Source of the DNA: Streptosporangium sp. NBC_01755
GTDB taxonomy: Bacteria > Actinomycetota > Actinomycetes > Streptosporangiales > Streptosporangiaceae
Reading direction: 5' to 3'
Assembly (NCBI RefSeq): GCF_035917995.1
Contig: NZ_CP109131.1
Coordinates: 124,001 to 188,000, forward strand
DNA length: 64,000 bases
Every line of letters starts with the position of its first letter. Position 1 is the first letter of the stretch. The position numbers and the translations under genes are program-made. Below are positions 52,229-61,028 of the stretch, one piece after another. The notes under the pieces are model-generated. The model ran no database searches. It worked only from the letters and a program-made list of their open reading frames with translations, and had not been told where the DNA came from.

Positions 52229-53263
52229 TCAGCGGGCGGGGATGCGTTCCAGGATCCCCCCGGCGAAGACGTCGTAGAGGCCGGTCGTCTCCAGATGCAC
52301 GTAGCCGATGTGGCAGTCGCAAATCGCCGCCGGGCACACCGTGGCCCTCGGCTTGAACGTGCCCTCGTAGAGGTTTCCGAGCACGGCCGGGACGAAGTGG
52401 CAGCGCCGCACGGTGCCGTCGCCGTCGACGGAGATCACACTGTCGCCCGTACGACAGGGCAGGCCCGCGCTGCGGTGCGGTGTCCGGCTGTACCGGAACA
52501 GCGGATCGATCGCCGTCCAGGCACCCGCCTCGTCGTCGGTGTAGGCGACGCCCTCCGCCGCGTTCACCCAGACGTAGACCTCCCCGGGCAGGTCGGCCCG
52601 GATGCGGCGGGCGTGGCCGAGGTGTTCGGGCAGCCCGACGACGCCGACGCTGAACCGGACCCCACGCCTGACCAGGTCACGGCAGCGGGTGAGAAAGCGC
52701 TCGTGGGTGACCTGGCCGGGATGGTAGGTCACCCAGAGGGCGAGCGTGTCCAGGTCGGCCTCGGCCAGCCAGCCGGGGCGGCAGCTGAAGTTGGTCTGGA
52801 TTGCGACCCGCCGCACGTGCGGGAGGTGGCTCAGCTCGACCATCGCCCGGCGGTACCACGAGCGGACGAGGCCCTCGCCCCACGGGGTGAACAGCACCGA
52901 GACCGGATGGTCTCGCCCGGCCGTCCAGGCGGTGAACCGCTCCAGCGCCACCCGGTCCCGCCTCAGCCGCCCCGGGCTGTCGCGTCGTTTGGCGAACGGG
53001 CAGTAGGGGCAGTCGTAGTCACAGCTCGCCAGCGGTCCCCGGTAGAGGATCGTCAGGTGGTCGCGCCCCTGGCCACCGTCGCACGACTCCCCGGCGTCGG
53101 CGGGGCTCCGGCCACCCGGCCCACCCGGTCCCGATCCACCCTGTCCCGGTCCACCCTGTCCCGGTCCACCGGGCTCGCCCGGCAGGAGCGGCAGGAGCCG
53201 CGGGCGGCGGGTTCCGGCGACAGGAGCGTCAGGCGAGCCGGGCGAGTCTGTTGAGGTGCTCAT
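52229..53263 (-). CDS. STM4011-family radical SAM protein
   Basis: 344-residue radical SAM enzyme, last gene of the STM4015-4011 operon. A Gly/Pro-rich N-terminal tail of about 60 residues includes short GGPGQ repeats. The [4Fe-4S] motif is Cys81-x3-Cys85-x2-Cys88 (LASCDYDCPYCPFAKR). C-terminal cysteines (LPCRTGDS, VRRCHFVPA, TVCPAAICDCHIGYVHL) could bind a second cluster, SPASM-like. Its start overlaps the upstream gene's stop (ATGA). The substrate is unknown; the second cluster is common in peptide- or glycan-modifying enzymes. Confidence 0.85.
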   Translation of the reverse strand: MSTSTDSPGSPDAPVAGTRRPRLLPLLPGEPGGPGQGGPGQGGSGPGGPGGRSPADAGESCDGGQGRDHLTILYRGPLASCDYDCPYCPFAKRRDSPGRLRRDRVALERFTAWTAGRDHPVSVLFTPWGEGLVRSWYRRAMVELSHLPHVRRVAIQTNFSCRPGWLAEADLDTLALWVTYHPGQVTHERFLTRCRDLVRRGVRFSVGVVGLPEHLGHARRIRADLPGEVYVWVNAAEGVAYTDDEAGAWTAIDPLFRYSRTPHRSAGLPCRTGDSVISVDGDGTVRRCHFVPAVLGNLYEGTFKPRATVCPAAICDCHIGYVHLETTGLYDVFAGGILERIPAR

Positions 53264-54687
53264 CGTTCCTCATGTCCGGCCATCAGCGCGCGGACCCTGC
53301 CGGAGAACAGCCCGGGACCGATCGCGTCGGAGTGGGCCAGGCCCTCGGCGGTGAGCCGGAACCACCCGGGCCGCGCCGTGCCTCCGGGCGGCGGCGCGTC
53401 CCGCTCCAGCAGGCCCCTCTCCGCCAGGCGCTCCAGCTCCTCGCCGAAGTGGGTCTCGACCCCGGCTCCGAAGCGGGCGCGGTAGGCCATCGGGTCGAGC
53501 CCTTCGGCCTGGAGCAGCGACTGGATGAGGTGGCGGCGTCGGCGGTCGTCGTCGTCCAGCCGGAAACCCATGTTGGCGACCGCGAACCCCTCCGTCTCCA
53601 GCCGTACGTAGTCGTCGATGATCGCGCGCACCTGGCCTGCGCCGACCGCGTACTCGTAGGAGTGGTGCAGAGCGGAGGTGTAGGAGCGGGCACCGCAGCC
53701 GAGGCCGACCATGCCGTCGCTCTGGCAGGTGTACTCGGCGGGGCTCGACCGCCCCGGCAGCCGGAACATCCGCATCGAGACCTGCTCGTACCCCGCGGCG
53801 AGCAGGTGGTCGCGGCCCGCTCGGTAGAGGGTGAGCCGGTGGTCGTCCCAGTCGCGGGCGCGGCGGCCGAGACCGGTGAGCGGGCGGACGTACAGGGGGT
53901 AGAGGTAGATCTCCTCGGGTTTCCAGGCAAGCGCGGCGTCCAGCGAGTAACGCCAGGATGCCTCCGTCTGCCCGTCGATGCCGTAGATCAGGTCGATGTT
54001 GAGCGTCTCGAATCCGGCCTCACGGATCCGGCCGAGCGCCGTCTCGACCTCCTGCCGTCTCTGCGGCCTGACCGCCGCACGGGCCTCGGCGTCGACGAAG
54101 CTCTGCACGCCGATCGAGACGCGGGTCGTGCCCCGCTCGGCGAGGACCGCGAGCCGGTCGGCCGTCGCGGTCGCCGGCGAGGTCTCCACAGCCACCGGGA
54201 CGGCCCGCAGGTCGGCGCCCATGATCCGCTCGGTGAGGTCGAACATCCGGGTGAGCTCGGCGGCGTCGAGATAGGTCGGCGTGCCACCGCCGACGGCCGC
54301 CGCCACGAAACGAGGGCCGCTCAGAGCGTCCCTTACGACCCTCGCCTGACGTGCCAGCGCACCGAGGTAGGCGTCGACGAGTTCCTCGGAGGCGCCGGTG
54401 CGGGTGAACAGGTTGCAGAATCCGCAGCGCATCTCACAGAACGGGATGTGCAGGTAGAGGAAGAGGTGGTCGGTGGGCTCCTCCGCCCACACCTCCGTCA
54501 GCGAAGGCCGGTCCTCCAGCGGCCGGTAGGCCGTCTTGTGCGGGTACGCGTAGACGTAGCCCTGGTACGGACCCGCATGCGCCACGGCATCGGCGGGTCG
54601 CGCCGGGGATGCAGAGGACATGGGGAACACGGGCCGCTCGCCGCCCGCCGTCTCCCGCCCCCGGCCTGAACCTGTGGTCACCGCCAT
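53260..54687 (-). CDS. STM4012-family radical SAM protein (HemN-like)
   Basis: 475-residue HemN-like radical SAM protein. Cys84, Cys88 and Cys91 (YLHIPFCEMRCGFCNLF) bind the cluster. AVGGGTPTYLDAAELTRMFD and RVSIGVQSF follow the HemN pattern, with a C-terminal winged domain. Despite the fold it is not expected to be a coproporphyrinogen oxidase, because it sits in the STM401x cluster. The start is ATG 54687 overlapping the previous gene by 10 nt; GTG 54681 (GTGA overlap) is an alternative. Confidence 0.85.
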   Translation of the reverse strand: MAVTTGSGRGRETAGGERPVFPMSSASPARPADAVAHAGPYQGYVYAYPHKTAYRPLEDRPSLTEVWAEEPTDHLFLYLHIPFCEMRCGFCNLFTRTGASEELVDAYLGALARQARVVRDALSGPRFVAAAVGGGTPTYLDAAELTRMFDLTERIMGADLRAVPVAVETSPATATADRLAVLAERGTTRVSIGVQSFVDAEARAAVRPQRRQEVETALGRIREAGFETLNIDLIYGIDGQTEASWRYSLDAALAWKPEEIYLYPLYVRPLTGLGRRARDWDDHRLTLYRAGRDHLLAAGYEQVSMRMFRLPGRSSPAEYTCQSDGMVGLGCGARSYTSALHHSYEYAVGAGQVRAIIDDYVRLETEGFAVANMGFRLDDDDRRRRHLIQSLLQAEGLDPMAYRARFGAGVETHFGEELERLAERGLLERDAPPPGGTARPGWFRLTAEGLAHSDAIGPGLFSGRVRALMAGHEER

Positions 54688-55484
54688 TGCCCCCGCTCCA
54701 TCGTGAACTCCGCGTAGGGCACGGTCCAGACGACCTCGTGGCCGATCCTGTGCCCGACATATCCGTCTTCACCGTAGGCGGTACCGTGATCGGAGCAGAC
54801 GATCGCGAACCCCGGCCGCCGTTCGCTCATCAGCGCGAACAGCCTGCCGATGTGCCTGTCGACGTATTCGAGCGCGGCGGCGTGGCTCCGGCGGCTGTCG
54901 CCGTGCTCGCGGGTGGCCCCCGGCAGGTGGAACCAGTTCGGCTGGTGAAGCGCCGACACGTTGACGAACAGGAACACCGGGCCGTCCACTCCCGCCACCG
55001 CCCTCTCGGCGCAGACGATCTGCGCCTCGAACGAGGCGGGAGCGGTGACCCCGAAGGCCGGCTCCCAGTGGCTCTCGGCGAACATCGCCGGCAGCACGGA
55101 CCCGAGCGGGGTCAGCTTGTTGAAGAACCCCACTCCCCCGACGCAGATCGTGTGATAGCCCGCCCCGGCCAGCCCGCCGGGCAGGTCGGGCGCGTCGAAC
55201 ACCCAGGTGCCCGGGACCGTGGTCTCGCTGCCGGGGAACGCGGCGGCGAACGGGCGAGGATGCGGTCCCGGCGAGGCGGGGGTCGGCAGGAAACCGGCGA
55301 GGATCGCGGCGTGCGCGGCGTAGGTGAAGCTCCCAGGGCTGTGCCTGCGCTCCCACCGCCCGCCGGGCAGCGCCCGTGCCAGCGTGGGCAGCCGCCCCGT
55401 GGCCAGCAGTTCCTCCGCCACGTCGTAGCGGAGCGTGTCGAGCGTCACCAGCAACAGGTCGTGACTGCCCACGACCTCGTTCAT
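54678..55484 (-). CDS. STM4013-family sulfatase-like hydrolase
   Basis: 268-residue alkaline-phosphatase-fold hydrolase. It has metal-binding LLLVTLDTLRYDV at the N-terminus, candidate nucleophile region SPGSFTYAAHAAILAGFLPT, and AIVCSDHGTAYGEDGYVGHR with GHEVVW for the second metal site. The usual sulfatase C-x-P-S-R motif is absent, so a Thr or Ser nucleophile (phosphohydrolase or transferase chemistry) is more likely. The start taken is ATG 55484 with GGGAAGG upstream; GTG 55520 would give a 4-nt overlap with the preceding gene. Confidence 0.83.
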   Translation of the reverse strand: MNEVVGSHDLLLVTLDTLRYDVAEELLATGRLPTLARALPGGRWERRHSPGSFTYAAHAAILAGFLPTPASPGPHPRPFAAAFPGSETTVPGTWVFDAPDLPGGLAGAGYHTICVGGVGFFNKLTPLGSVLPAMFAESHWEPAFGVTAPASFEAQIVCAERAVAGVDGPVFLFVNVSALHQPNWFHLPGATREHGDSRRSHAAALEYVDRHIGRLFALMSERRPGFAIVCSDHGTAYGEDGYVGHRIGHEVVWTVPYAEFTMERGQWR

Positions 55485-55516
55485 GGCACGCACCGGACCT
55501 TCCCTTGCCCCCGATG

Positions 55517-56656
55517 TCACCGGACCGCCCGTGCGGCGAGCCGTCGCGGTGCCCGGGACGCGAGGCTCTCCGGCTCCTCCCGCGAGTGCCGGGCGAGGAT
55601 CGCGCGGACCTGGGCGCCGTAGGTGTCGAGGCCCTCCGCGCCGCTTCCGGGCAGGCCCCCCAGCCGGGGCAGCAGGTCGCCGAACGCGTTCACCTCGGCC
55701 ACCGCCAGGCTCCGCCAGTCGGCCCCGACCATCAGATCGACTCCCACGGCCAGGCTCCCGGGGAAGCAGGCCGCCGCCCGCGCGCAGACCTCAAGCGCCC
55801 CCGCCCACGCCTCGGGACCGAGCATGGCCGTGACCACGCCGAGGTCACCCCGGGTGCCACCGAGATGCAGGTTGGTCATGGGGCCGCGCCCGGCACGGAC
55901 GACCGCGTGGGTGGGCGTGCCGTCCACGACGACCACCCTCAGGTCTATCGCGCGCCCGCCGATGCTCGCCTTGGGAAACCAGCGCTCGACGTGGAGACCG
56001 TCTCCGGCCAGCAGGTCGACGATCGCCGCCAGGTCCGACTCGTTCTCATAAACCTTGATCCGCAGGGAGTTGCGCAGCCCTTCGGAGGTCAGCTCCGCCG
56101 AGGTCACCGCCCTGACCCGGTCGCCCGACGCGTGCAGGGCGACGATCCCCGAGGCCGACGAGCCATGGGCCGGTTTGACGAACACCCGCCCCCAGCGCAC
56201 CTCCCCCATCCGCTCGCGCAGCTCGGCATAGCCGCGGATCGGCCCGAAAAGCGCGGGCGGCACCGGCACCCCGGCCGCCGACAGCCCGGCGTGACAGCGC
56301 CGCTTGTCGAACATCACCGAGATGTCCTCGACATCGGCGAGCAGCACGGCCCCCGGCATCCGGTCGACCGCCTCGCGGACCCGCGCCGCCCCGGCGACGA
56401 ACGCGGCGTGCCAGCGTGCCCCACCACCGACCCGGGACGGCTCGCCGCCTCCGCGCAGCAGCTCGTCCGTCTCCGCGTCCTCCCCTGGCGAGTCGATCCT
56501 TACCAGCGTGCCCGGCTCGATCCGGATCTCCGCACCGCGCAGCACGGACGTCCACGGCAGGACCGCGGGCTCGCGCAGTCCCTGCCGGACGCAGGCGTCG
56601 GCGAACATGGTCACCCGCCGCTCCCCCGGCGTGCCGACGACGGCGAGCGCGGTCAC
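55517..56656 (-). CDS. STM4014-family ATP-grasp protein
   Basis: 379-residue protein with an ATP-grasp fold. A lysine-containing strand RVFVKPAHGSSASGIVAL, IDLRVVVVDGTPTHAVVRAG, and metal-binding VGVDLMVGADWRSLAVAEVN with Glu/Asn support carboxylate-amine or peptide-bond ligation. The N-terminal part includes LLADVEDISVMFDKRRCHAG, resembling RimK-like preATP-grasp domains. It overlaps the upstream LRR gene by 4 nt. In this operon it may ligate an amino acid or amine to a product modified by the radical SAM enzymes. Confidence 0.83.
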   Translation of the reverse strand: MTALAVVGTPGERRVTMFADACVRQGLREPAVLPWTSVLRGAEIRIEPGTLVRIDSPGEDAETDELLRGGGEPSRVGGGARWHAAFVAGAARVREAVDRMPGAVLLADVEDISVMFDKRRCHAGLSAAGVPVPPALFGPIRGYAELRERMGEVRWGRVFVKPAHGSSASGIVALHASGDRVRAVTSAELTSEGLRNSLRIKVYENESDLAAIVDLLAGDGLHVERWFPKASIGGRAIDLRVVVVDGTPTHAVVRAGRGPMTNLHLGGTRGDLGVVTAMLGPEAWAGALEVCARAAACFPGSLAVGVDLMVGADWRSLAVAEVNAFGDLLPRLGGLPGSGAEGLDTYGAQVRAILARHSREEPESLASRAPRRLAARAVR

Positions 56657-57603
56657 TCGGAGACCGCGACGTAGTACCAGTCGTCGTCGGGCTTCTCCTG
56701 TTCGGACACGTCGAGCTCGACGCCGGAGAACGTCGTCCTGAGGCGCTCGACCATGGCGTCGCTCAGGAAGTGGTGGTGCAGGTCCAGGCGCCTGAGGTGG
56801 GTCAGCGACCGGCCGGAGAGCAGTGCCTCGGCGCCCATGTCGGTGAGCGTGCCCATCGACTGGGCGAGCGACTCCAGCCGGGCCACCACCGGGGCGGAGG
56901 CGACGGCCGCGGCGACCTCGTCCTGGATCTCGCTGTTCTGGAGGCCGAGATGCCTGAGCGCGGGCAGCCGCTCGCCGGACAGGATGGGCTCCAGATCGGC
57001 CACGGTGGTGTCTCCGCCGTAGTTCTCCGACCCAAGCCAGAGCTCCAGGTATTCGAGCGCGGGAAAGTCGCTCTCGCCGACCGCCCTGGCCACGGCGGGG
57101 GGCAGACCGCCTGTCTCGAACCGGAGGATCCTGAGGCTGTCATGCCGGATCGGCCGCAGCTCCAGCCCCGTGCCACCACGGACCTCCAGCCGCTCCAGCA
57201 GCGGGAACGCCTCCAGCAGCGGGGTGACGTCGCCCTGCTGGATCCAGGAGATCTCGCACTCCTCCGACGGCATCGCGCCGAGGAAGAGCGAGCGCAGCGC
57301 GGGGAGACGCGCCGCGTTCTCGGCCAGCAGCCGGATGGGACCCGAGGCGTCGTTCTCGTAGGCCTCGCCCCAGCCGCCGACGATGATCGCCTTGACCTCG
57401 GTGGTGTCGACGGTCGCGACGAAGCGCGCGAAGTGCTCCTCGAAGGTCTCCTTCGCGTCGTAGACGCGGACCGAGAGGCGCCACGCGGCCTCGCCCGCCG
57501 CGGGCATGGGCGCCCCTGGAGGACGCAGGCTCACGATGGGCAGGCCCGCGTACTCTCCACGGTAGAGACCGTCGACGTCGTCGTTGAACTCGCTGTGGTC
57601 CAT
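56653..57603 (-). CDS. STM4015-family leucine-rich-repeat protein
   Basis: 316-residue protein, first gene of the operon. Residues about 95-300 contain Leu-rich repeats (LRSLFLGAMPSEECEISWIQ, ALEYLELWLGSENYGG, ALRHLGLQNSEIQDEV, HLRRLDLHHHFLSDAMV), giving a curved binding surface. The N-terminal part (FEEHFARFVATVDTTEVKAI) is unique. It probably recruits a protein or peptide substrate to the enzymes encoded downstream. Start ATG 57603 with GGGAG upstream. Confidence 0.83.
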   Translation of the reverse strand: MDHSEFNDDVDGLYRGEYAGLPIVSLRPPGAPMPAAGEAAWRLSVRVYDAKETFEEHFARFVATVDTTEVKAIIVGGWGEAYENDASGPIRLLAENAARLPALRSLFLGAMPSEECEISWIQQGDVTPLLEAFPLLERLEVRGGTGLELRPIRHDSLRILRFETGGLPPAVARAVGESDFPALEYLELWLGSENYGGDTTVADLEPILSGERLPALRHLGLQNSEIQDEVAAAVASAPVVARLESLAQSMGTLTDMGAEALLSGRSLTHLRRLDLHHHFLSDAMVERLRTTFSGVELDVSEQEKPDDDWYYVAVSE

Positions 57604-57627
57604 CGGAAACTCCCGTCAGGCTTAACG

Positions 57628-57647
57628 TGGCAGGACCCGTCCTACCA
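57628..57647. promoter_or_regulatory. Inverted repeat in the STM4015 operon promoter
   Basis: TGGCAGGAC-CC-GTCCTACCA at 57628-57647 pairs in 8 of 9 positions. It lies about 25 nt upstream of the first gene of the operon and may be an operator or the start of the leader. Confidence 0.5.
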
Positions 57648-57706
57648 GAGTCACCCGACATTCTCGGAATCATGCGAGCAGGTCAGCCGGGCATGGGGCG
57701 TCAGCG

Positions 57707-58110
57707 ATGATGGACGGCATGGACAACGGTCACATCCGTCTCAATTCCGCGACGGGACGCCGGGTTCTGCTCACCACGGTGCTCGGTTCCGGTATCGCCT
57801 GCTGGACGGCACGGCGCTGGCCAGCGCCGACGAGCGCCACGCGGGGGTGGCCAGCGGCGTCAACAACGCCGTCGCCAGGACCGGCGGGCTGCTCGCGGTA
57901 GCCGCGATCCCCCCGCTGGCCGGGCTGACCGGCGACGCCTTCGACTCTCCCGCGATCTTCACTACCGGGTTCCACACGACCAGGCTGGTCAGCGCGTCGA
58001 TGATGGGCCTCGCGGCGCTGCTCACCTTCCTCACCATCCGGGAGAACGTCCTGATCCGCTCGGAGCCGAAGACGGGCTGCCCGGTGACGGCTCCCCAGCC
58101 GGGCAGGTGA
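57707..58110 (+). pseudogene. MFS drug-exporter remnant with its centre deleted
   Basis: ATG 57707 opens an N-terminus of DHA2-type transporters (SATGRRVLLTTVLGSGIA). Near 57800 the recognisable frame shifts to ALASADERHAGVASGVNNAV and RTGGLLAVAAIPPLAGLTGD, then a last helix and the natural TGA at 58110. The roughly 400 residues in between, including nearly all membrane helices, are missing. Confidence 0.75.
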
Positions 58111-58114
58111 GCCG

Positions 58115-59344
58115 TCAGAAGGTGAACGCCTGGCTGCGGACGCTGTTGTCGAAGTTGGACACCAGCAGTTCCGGCTCGCCGAACGAGCGGACCTCGGGCA
58201 GCCGGGTGAACAGTTCGCGGAACATCGCCCTGATCTCCTGCCTGGCGAGGTTGGCCCCCAGGCAGAAGTGCGGCCCCGGACCGCCGAAGCCCACGTGGGG
58301 CTTGGTGTCCCGGGTGATGTCGAACCGGTCGGCGTCGGGGAAGACCGTCTCGTCGCGGTTGGCCGAGCCGTAGAAGAGCACCACCTTGTCGCCCGCCTTC
58401 AGGTGCAGGCCGCGCAGGTCGTAGTCCTCGGTGACGGTGCGGCGGAACTGCATGATGGGCGAGACGTAACGGACCATCTCCTCGATGGCACCACCGATGT
58501 GGGCGTCGAAGTCGTCTACCAGCAGGCGCCGCTGCTCGGGGTTGTCGGTCAGCAGCTTGATACCGTGCGCCATGGTGTTGCGTGCCGTCTCGTTGCCCGC
58601 CACGAGCAGCAGCGTGAAGAACGACCCCAGTTCCCTGTCGGTCAGCCTCTCACCGTCGACATTGGCGGTGACCAGCGCGGAGACGAGGTCGTTGCCCGGC
58701 GCCCCCGAGCGTTCCCTACCCAGTTTGATCACCAGGCGCTGCAGGGCGAGCAGCGCGAGCGTGTTCTGGGCGGCCATCCTGACCGTGTGCGCCAGGCTGG
58801 GCCGCACGCCGGAGTAGGCGGTGGAGATGTCGACGTGCTGGTGGACCTTGGCCCTCACCTCGTCGGGGACGCCCATCATGTCGCAGATGACGTGAATAGG
58901 CAGCCTTGCGGCCACCTGCTGGACGAAGTCGCCGGGCCCCGAGGCCGTCACGTCGTCCACGATCCGCGCGCACGCGGCGTCGATGTCGCCCTGCAGGTTG
59001 CTCAGCATCTTCGGGCTGAACGCCCGGGAGACGATGCGGCGTAGCCGGGCGTGCCGGGGGTCGTCCATGTTGACCATGGACTCGCCGAAGACGTGTTTGA
59101 CCCATCCGGGCGGCTCGGGACTGGTCACACCGGGCTCGCTGGAGAACACCTTGGCGTTGCGGCTGGCCTCCACCACGTCGGCGTGCCTGACCAGCGCGTA
59201 GAAACCCCTGCCCGAGCGGAGCAGCGGCACCCGCTTCTCCTCGAAGAACACCGGCCGATCGAGATCCCGAAGCCGCGCGAACGCCTCATGCCGCTCCTTG
59301 AGCGGCCGCCGCCAGAATCCCAGGTCGGCCAGGTCGATTTCCAT
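58115..59344 (-). CDS. Cytochrome P450
   Basis: 409-residue soluble P450. The I-helix oxygen-activation motif is LLVAGNETARNTM, the K-helix ExxR lies in IEEMVRYVSP, and the heme-thiolate loop is FGGPGPHFCLGANLARQEI. The N-terminal region WVKHVFGESMVNMDDPRHAR resembles steroid/fatty-acid P450s of the CYP125/CYP142 kind, suggesting a lipid-like substrate, but this is tentative. No ferredoxin gene is adjacent. The start is ATG 59344 (MEIDLADLGFW); an ATG 39 nt upstream is less likely. Confidence 0.92.
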   Translation of the reverse strand: MEIDLADLGFWRRPLKERHEAFARLRDLDRPVFFEEKRVPLLRSGRGFYALVRHADVVEASRNAKVFSSEPGVTSPEPPGWVKHVFGESMVNMDDPRHARLRRIVSRAFSPKMLSNLQGDIDAACARIVDDVTASGPGDFVQQVAARLPIHVICDMMGVPDEVRAKVHQHVDISTAYSGVRPSLAHTVRMAAQNTLALLALQRLVIKLGRERSGAPGNDLVSALVTANVDGERLTDRELGSFFTLLLVAGNETARNTMAHGIKLLTDNPEQRRLLVDDFDAHIGGAIEEMVRYVSPIMQFRRTVTEDYDLRGLHLKAGDKVVLFYGSANRDETVFPDADRFDITRDTKPHVGFGGPGPHFCLGANLARQEIRAMFRELFTRLPEVRSFGEPELLVSNFDNSVRSQAFTF

Positions 59345-59439
59345 GCTGCCAATCCTGGCACGTTCTTTACCCGTACCGGCCACGCGAATTTCATGTCCCG
59401 GTGGGCCGCGTGTCCGAATTACCAGAAACCATCACATAC

Positions 59440-60879
59440 ATGAGAGCCGCGTTTCTCGCCTCCATTACCTTCGCCTCCCTTCTGCTCCCCGCCTCCTCCG
59501 CCGGGGCCGCCGGGGCCGCCGGGGCCACCTCCATCGCGGGCGTCTGCTCCGACGTGCCCTCCGACTTCGACGGCGACGGCCGGGCCGATCTCGCGGTCGC
59601 CGCGCCCTACACCCGCTCCGGCGGCCACACCCGAGCGGGGGCGGTCACCGTCCTGTACGACATGCGCACCGCCCGGAGACTGACCCAGGACGAGCCCGGC
59701 GTGCCCGGCGAGAGCGAGACCGGGGACGCATTCGGCTCGGCGCTGGCGACCGGTGACTTCGACGGCGACCGCTGCGCCGACCTGGCCGTGGGCGTCTCCG
59801 AGGAGGACCGCTCCCTGCCGGGGGCCGACGGCGACGGAGTGGTGCAGCTGTTTCACGGCTCGCCGGGCGGTCTGCGGCCCGGCCGGGTGATCGACGCCGG
59901 GGACCTGGGCCGCGAGCGCGAGTCCGGCCGGTTCGGGGCCGCGCTCGCGGCGGGGGACCTGGACGGCGACGGGGACGACGAGCTGGTGATCGGCGCCCCG
60001 GGGCTGGGCGGCGGCGCGATCGGGGTGTACGGGTTCGGCGGACGCGAGCCATACATGATCACGCAGGAGACCGGATGGGTGGGACAGCCCGAGAAGGAGA
60101 CCGACCAGTTCGGCGCGGTGCTCGCCACCGGGGACTTCGACGGCGACGGCCGGACCGAGGTCGCCGTGGGCGCGCCCGCGGACACGGCCCTGAAGAACGG
60201 CCAGGGCTCGGTCACCGTTCTCGACGTCCGGCGGCGGAAGGCGACCTTGCTCACCCAGGACAGCCCGGGGATCAGCGGCCGCGCCGAGGTCTGGGACTTC
60301 TTCGGCGAGTCCCTGGCAGGCGGTGACTTCAACGCCGACGGCCGCGACGACCTGGCGATCGGCGTACCGGGCGAGGGCCTGACCGAGAACCAGCGGGCGA
60401 TGGACTACGGCGACGGCACGGTACACGTCGTCTACGGCTCCCGCGCCGGGCTGCGCACCGCGGGCTCGGAAACCTGGTCGCAGCGCTCGCTGAAGGGGGA
60501 ACCGCGCTACTTCGACCGCTTCGGCGCCGCCCTCGCCGCCGGAGACCTCAACGGTGACGGCGACGACGAGCTGGCGATCGGGGTGCCGGGTGAGAACGCC
60601 GTCCAGGTGCTCGCGGGTACCCGTTCCGGCGGCCTCACCAAGAACAACAATCTGCTGGTCACCGGCACGGGCGGCGACTTCGGCGGTGCTCTGGCCACGG
60701 TCCCGGGCCGCGGCCTGGTCGTCGCCGCCCCGGGCGACGGCAGGCTCACCCTGCTGCGCGGGGCCGTGCGTAAGGGCCCCTACCCCGGTATCCGCCCGTC
60801 GACGGCGAGGCCCCTGGCAGGCGCTCCCGGGGACACCCTGTTCGGCTACGCCTTCACCAGCCCCTCCTCCCCTCGGTAG
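59440..60879 (+). CDS. Secreted FG-GAP (integrin-like beta-propeller) protein
   Basis: 479-residue exported protein. Signal peptide residues 1-28 (MRAAFLASITFASLLLPASS). About seven FG-GAP blades each carry a calcium-loop motif such as DFDGDGRADLAV, DFDGDRCADLAV, DLDGDGDDELVI, DFDGDGRTEVAV, DFNADGRDDLAI and DLNGDGDDELAI. It would bind calcium and possibly surface or matrix ligands. The start ATG 59440 gives a clean signal peptide; an in-frame upstream start exists at 59401. The stop codon is part of a 12-bp tandem repeat. Confidence 0.92.
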   Translation: MRAAFLASITFASLLLPASSAGAAGAAGATSIAGVCSDVPSDFDGDGRADLAVAAPYTRSGGHTRAGAVTVLYDMRTARRLTQDEPGVPGESETGDAFGSALATGDFDGDRCADLAVGVSEEDRSLPGADGDGVVQLFHGSPGGLRPGRVIDAGDLGRERESGRFGAALAAGDLDGDGDDELVIGAPGLGGGAIGVYGFGGREPYMITQETGWVGQPEKETDQFGAVLATGDFDGDGRTEVAVGAPADTALKNGQGSVTVLDVRRRKATLLTQDSPGISGRAEVWDFFGESLAGGDFNADGRDDLAIGVPGEGLTENQRAMDYGDGTVHVVYGSRAGLRTAGSETWSQRSLKGEPRYFDRFGAALAAGDLNGDGDDELAIGVPGENAVQVLAGTRSGGLTKNNNLLVTGTGGDFGGALATVPGRGLVVAAPGDGRLTLLRGAVRKGPYPGIRPSTARPLAGAPGDTLFGYAFTSPSSPR

Positions 60880-60945
60880 ACGACCCGGTAGACGACCCGG
60901 TAGACGACCCGGTAGACGACCCGGTAGACGACCCGGTAGACGACC
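60874..60945. repeat. 12-bp tandem repeat (6 units) starting at a stop codon
   Basis: Six exact copies of CGGTAGACGACC. The TAG in the first copy is the stop of the FG-GAP gene; because the unit is 12 bp, every copy repeats an in-frame TAG. Confidence 0.95.
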
Positions 60946-61028
60946 GTGCGTCCCCGTAACCGCGCCGGGATCTGACCGTTCGTTCCGGCTGGTTCCGAGG
61001 GAGCCGCGGGCGCCCGTTCCACGCGACG

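Noticed and set aside
53260..54687. Annotation as oxygen-independent coproporphyrinogen oxidase
   Set aside because: HemN-like motif is present, but the operon context and overall pattern fit the STM4012 family.
56416..58110. 564-codon plus-strand frame ending in the MFS remnant
   Set aside because: Only the last 100 codons are protein-like (MFS C-terminus); the rest is antisense to the STM4015 gene.
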